Positions 61,542 through 64,000 of a stretch of 64,000 nt of DNA are shown piece by piece. The notes below the pieces were generated by a model. The model was not told the DNA's origin, did not search any database, and saw only the letters and a list, made by a program, of their open reading frames with translations. The stretch spans positions 186,001-250,000 of the forward strand of contig NZ_CM001403.1 in assembly GCF_000166195.2 (NCBI RefSeq), written 5' to 3'. A program made the translations under genes and the position numbers. Each line of letters begins with the position of its first letter. The stretch's first letter is position 1. The DNA is from Mucilaginibacter paludis DSM 18603. Lineage in GTDB: Bacteria; Bacteroidota; Bacteroidia; Sphingobacteriales; Sphingobacteriaceae.

Positions 61542-61880
61542 ATGGCGATTAACAAAAAAGAAGCATTTACCAATACCGACCAAAAACTGGCCGACCTGGC
61601 AAAAGCCATGGCCCATCCCGCAAGGATAGCCATACTGAGGGTATTGGCAGAGCGCAGCACCTGCATTTGCGGCGAAATAGTTGAAGTGATGCCGCTGGCC
61701 CAGGCTACGGTATCGCAACATTTAAAAGAATTGTTAAATGCCGGGCTTATTAAGGGGACTATTGATGGCAAAAAATCGTGCTACTGCATCAATTGGGAAG
61801 CTTTTAAAAATTTCAACAGCGCGTTTAATACCCTTTTCGGGGATATGGAAAATGCCGCGCTTAATCAAAACTGCTGCTAA
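61542..61880 (+). CDS. arsR: ArsR-family metalloregulator
   Basis: A 112-residue winged-helix repressor. The fold is clear: LADLAKAMAHPARIAILRVLAE, then EVMPLAQATVSQHLKELLNAGLIKG, the recognition helix. Cysteines suited to As(III) binding: C41 and C43 (STCICGEIV), C80 and C82, and a C-terminal pair C111-C112. First gene of the arsenic operon, with an operator-like repeat over its promoter. It is expected to lift repression on binding arsenite. Confidence 0.93.
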   Translation: MAINKKEAFTNTDQKLADLAKAMAHPARIAILRVLAERSTCICGEIVEVMPLAQATVSQHLKELLNAGLIKGTIDGKKSCYCINWEAFKNFNSAFNTLFGDMENAALNQNCC

Positions 61881-61890
61881 ACTTAACATC

Positions 61891-62460
61891 ATGAACAATA
61901 CAGAAGCCATGAATTGGCAAAAATTTAAAAATCAATTGACTCAATACCCTGATTTGTATCTTCAGTTTCAATATGCCGAAAGTAAATGGGTTGATGCATC
62001 ATACCATATTACCGAAATTAAACAGGCACCTATCATTTCGGTAGATTGCGGCGGCGTAATGAATAGCTGGACAGAGATCATCATACAGCTTTGGGAACCG
62101 GGCACAACAAACCAAGAACCGGGCATGCAGGTGAGCAAAGCCTTATCCATTATTAACCTGGTTGAAAACAAATTGCAACTGAACCCATTAGGCGTGGTAA
62201 AAATTGAATTTGGCAACTCGCAATATGATACCAGGCAGATGTACCCCGGAGAGATGACGGCAGACGGTGAGAATTTAATTATCGACCTACGCCCTGATTT
62301 TACCCAATGCAAAGCCATTGAACGGGGCGGCAGTTGCGGCACAACTACCAGCGGCGAAGAATGTTGCGCCCCAGTGGTTACTGCCAAACCGAAAGTTGAG
62401 TTAAAAAACCTGGCAATGGCCGCCGAAAGCTGCTGTACACCTGGCTCGGGATGCTGCTAA
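61891..62460 (+). CDS. DUF6428-type protein of arsenic operons
   Basis: A 189-residue protein from ATG 61891 (MNNTEAMNWQ). Cytosolic, with a mixed fold (YHITEIKQAPIISVDCGGVMNSWTEIIIQLWEP). It has a cysteine-rich C-terminus with SCGTT..EECCAP and a final SCCTPGSGCC, likely to bind As(III) or another thiophilic metal. Genes of this kind sit between arsR and arsC in many Bacteroidota. Function not established; metallochaperone-like binding is inference. Starts 10 bp after arsR. Confidence 0.8.
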   Translation: MNNTEAMNWQKFKNQLTQYPDLYLQFQYAESKWVDASYHITEIKQAPIISVDCGGVMNSWTEIIIQLWEPGTTNQEPGMQVSKALSIINLVENKLQLNPLGVVKIEFGNSQYDTRQMYPGEMTADGENLIIDLRPDFTQCKAIERGGSCGTTTSGEECCAPVVTAKPKVELKNLAMAAESCCTPGSGCC

Positions 62461-62472
62461 TCAAAAAAACAG

Positions 62473-62898
62473 ATGCTGATTGAAAATGCCACGCCATACC
62501 GCGCCAGCGTAATTAATTTGCTAAAGGCGGAAAAATTGCCTTTTGAGGATTTACCCGATAGCCTCGAAAACTTTTTAGTTACTATCATAAACCACGAAAT
62601 TACCGGTATTGTCGGGCTGGAATGTTACGGCAATGTTGGCTTACTCCGCTCAATGATGGTAGCGCCCCGGTTTAGGGGCAGGGGTATTGCGCATACATTG
62701 ATACAACACGCAGAAAACCTTGGCCGCAACAATAAACTAAAGGCCATATACTTGTTAACAGAAACCGCCTCGGGCTATTTTAGCCGTAAAGGCTATCAGC
62801 AAATAGCCCGCGATATTGTTCCCGATGAAATTAAACAATCCTCGGAATATGATGGCGTTTGTCCGCAAACTGCCATAGTGATGGGAAAATCCTTATAA
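62473..62898 (+). CDS. arsN2: GNAT acetyltransferase, ArsN2-like
   Basis: A 141-residue GNAT. Acetyl-CoA-binding motif A is clear: LLRSMMVAPRFRGRGIAHTLIQHAENLG (R-G-x-G), followed by LLTETASGYFSRKGYQQIARD. ArsN proteins are N-acetyltransferases found in ars operons; ArsN1 detoxifies arsinothricin, whereas the substrate of ArsN2 is not fixed. The ArsN2 label rests on size, the TETASGYFSRKGY form and position between the DUF6428 gene and arsC. Confidence 0.82.
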   Translation: MLIENATPYRASVINLLKAEKLPFEDLPDSLENFLVTIINHEITGIVGLECYGNVGLLRSMMVAPRFRGRGIAHTLIQHAENLGRNNKLKAIYLLTETASGYFSRKGYQQIARDIVPDEIKQSSEYDGVCPQTAIVMGKSL

Positions 62899-62935
62899 CA
62901 GAAGCAAAAAAAGCCGCTATAACCAATAAACATTA

Positions 62936-63361
62936 ATGAAAAATATTTTAGTACTATGCACCGGCAATAGTTGCCGCAGCCAGATAGCTCAGGGCTATCT
63001 ACAAAAATTTGCTGGCAACGAGGCCCGCGTGTACAGCGCTGGCATAGAAACCCATGGCGTAAACCCCAAGGCTATACAGGTAATGGCCGAAGACCATATC
63101 GATCTATCTGCCCACACCTCTAACCATGTAGACGAGTACCTCCATATCCCCTTTGATTATGTAATTACCGTTTGTGATAACGCCAACGAAGCTTGTCCAT
63201 TTTTCCCCGGCAAGGTTGAGCGATTTCATGAAAACTTCCCCGACCCTGCAAAAGCACACGGAAGCGATGATGAAGTGATGAACGAGTTTAGAAGGGTAAG
63301 AGAAATGATTAAAATTTATTCGGCCAACTTTGTTGCTAACCATATCAATAAACTATCATGA
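62936..63361 (+). CDS. arsC: Arsenate reductase, low-molecular-weight phosphatase type
   Basis: A 141-residue LMW-PTP-fold arsenate reductase. P-loop CTGNSCR (C8-x5-R14) is at the N-terminus. The second and third redox cysteines C80 and C87 ([14 protein letters not shown]) match Cys82/Cys89 of the Staphylococcus enzyme, so it should be thioredoxin-coupled. The FPDPA loop (D103) gives the general acid. It overlaps the efflux gene by 4 bp (ATGA), fitting reduction followed by export. Confidence 0.95.
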   Translation: MKNILVLCTGNSCRSQIAQGYLQKFAGNEARVYSAGIETHGVNPKAIQVMAEDHIDLSAHTSNHVDEYLHIPFDYVITVCDNANEACPFFPGKVERFHENFPDPAKAHGSDDEVMNEFRRVREMIKIYSANFVANHINKLS

Positions 63362-64000
63362 GCAGCAGCCATTGCGCCCCGGCATCCGAATGTAAAAAAT
63401 TGAGTTTTTTAGACCGGTACCTTACCTTATGGATTTTTTTGGCCATGGCTATCGGTGTTGCCATCGGCTATTTTATACCTTCTTCGTCGGGAGTAATCAA
63501 CTCGTTTTCAAACGGTACAACCAATATCCCTTTGGCTATCGGCCTCATTTTAATGATGTACCCTCCCCTTGCTAAGGTAAAATACGAAAACATGGGCGAG
63601 GTATTTAAAGATACCAAAGTACTAAGCGCCTCACTTTTTTTAAACTGGATTGTGGGTCCAATTTTAATGTTTGTTTTAGCCCTTGTTTTTTTACATGCTT
63701 ACCCGCAATATATGGTAGGCCTTATTTTAATTGGCCTGGCCCGGTGTATAGCCATGGTGGTTGTATGGAACGAACTGGCCGAAGGTAACTGCGAATACGC
63801 GGCTGGTTTAATTGCGCTAAACAGCATATTCCAGGTATTGCTGTACAGTGTTTACGCTTACGTGTTTATTACCATACTACCTCCTGTTTTTGGTTTCAAG
63901 GGGCTGGTAGTGAACATCACCATTTTACAAATAGCCAAAAGTGTGGGCATTTACTTAGGCATCCCCTTTGCCGCCGGTATTATCAGCCGGTATACACTCA
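63358..64000 (+). CDS. acr3: ACR3-family arsenite efflux permease (3' end outside window)
   Basis: The first 214 residues are seen. After a short Cys-containing N-terminus ([13 protein letters not shown]) come several membrane helices starting [18 protein letters not shown]. The ACR3 signature [16 protein letters not shown] places the essential cysteine at C130, and [19 protein letters not shown] follows. ACR3 carriers expel As(III) by proton antiport. The gene continues beyond 64000. Confidence 0.95.
   Translation, partial: MSSSHCAPASECKKLSFLDRYLTLWIFLAMAIGVAIGYFIPSSSGVINSFSNGTTNIPLAIGLILMMYPPLAKVKYENMGEVFKDTKVLSASLFLNWIVGPILMFVLALVFLHAYPQYMVGLILIGLARCIAMVVVWNELAEGNCEYAAGLIALNSIFQVLLYSVYAYVFITILPPVFGFKGLVVNITILQIAKSVGIYLGIPFAAGIISRYTL

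Noticed and set aside
1..64000. CRISPR arrays, tRNA or rRNA genes, prophage genes
   Set aside because: No regularly spaced direct repeats, cloverleaf sequences with CCA ends, rRNA motifs or phage structural genes were seen.

Overview
The window reads as chromosome of a Bacteroidota bacterium, most likely Sphingobacteriaceae close to Mucilaginibacter or Pedobacter. The signs are SusC/SusD nutrient-uptake pairs, many signal-peptide enzymes ending in ...AQ, promoters with the Bacteroidota -7 element TAnnTTTG, some TTG/GTG starts, and genes such as DUF5686. The genus is inferred from gene content and style, not from a marker gene. I found no tRNA, rRNA or CRISPR array.

Layout. (1) 1-21771 is a plant-polysaccharide and sugar-acid island. 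It holds the tail of a SusD gene, a PA14-containing GH3 glycosidase, a SusC/SusD pair, an exported enolase-superfamily sugar-acid dehydratase, an exported RraA-like aldolase, a BASS-type transporter, a cupin/AraC regulator and an exported esterase. A tight operon follows: FAH-family dehydratase, semialdehyde dehydrogenase, IlvD/Edd dehydratase and GntP permease, which matches the Weimberg (xylXAD-type) oxidative pentonate route to 2-oxoglutarate. Three minus-strand transcription units in this island share a 27-bp motif placed exactly 32 bp upstream of a -7 element. (2) 21920-31511 holds a GHKL ATPase with a nuclease-like C-terminus, a YtxH-like protein, an AI-2E family permease, a DUF5686 outer-membrane protein, an SDR lacking its catalytic residues and an AraC regulator. 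(3) 31840-41462 holds a TonB receptor with two surface lipoproteins, a decayed gene, an outer-membrane protein, an XRE regulator and a HisKA-REC protein without a kinase domain. (4) 42013-49982 holds TetR/MFS, a frameshifted small membrane gene, a cysteine-less isochorismatase-fold protein, a DEDDh/GIY-YIG nuclease, repeat-rich intergenic DNA and a UvrD/PcrA helicase. (5) 50102-54483 holds a membrane protein, a duplicated plug-like secreted protein, a lipoprotein and a complete IS4-family element with an 11-bp target duplication. (6) 54683-61352 holds a CBS/DUF294 plus exonuclease pair, and a stressosome operon (RsbR-RsbS-RsbT-RsbT/RsbX fusion-histidine kinase). (7) 61542-64000 is an arsenic operon (arsR, DUF6428, arsN2-like, arsC, acr3), cut by the window end.

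How the genes work together. The first region looks like one regulon. Glycan fragments are captured by SusCD and trimmed by GH3 and the esterase. Acidic products may be dehydrated and cleaved in the periplasm by the exported enolase-family and RraA-like proteins. Acids enter by the BASS and GntP carriers and feed 2-oxoglutarate. The stressosome cluster lacks RsbU and sigma-B and instead ends in a histidine kinase, suggesting output through two-component signalling. The most novel-looking items are the shared 27-bp promoter module, the orphan GHKL/ExK protein, the exported sugar-acid enzymes, the stressosome-kinase operon and the tandem plug-domain protein.
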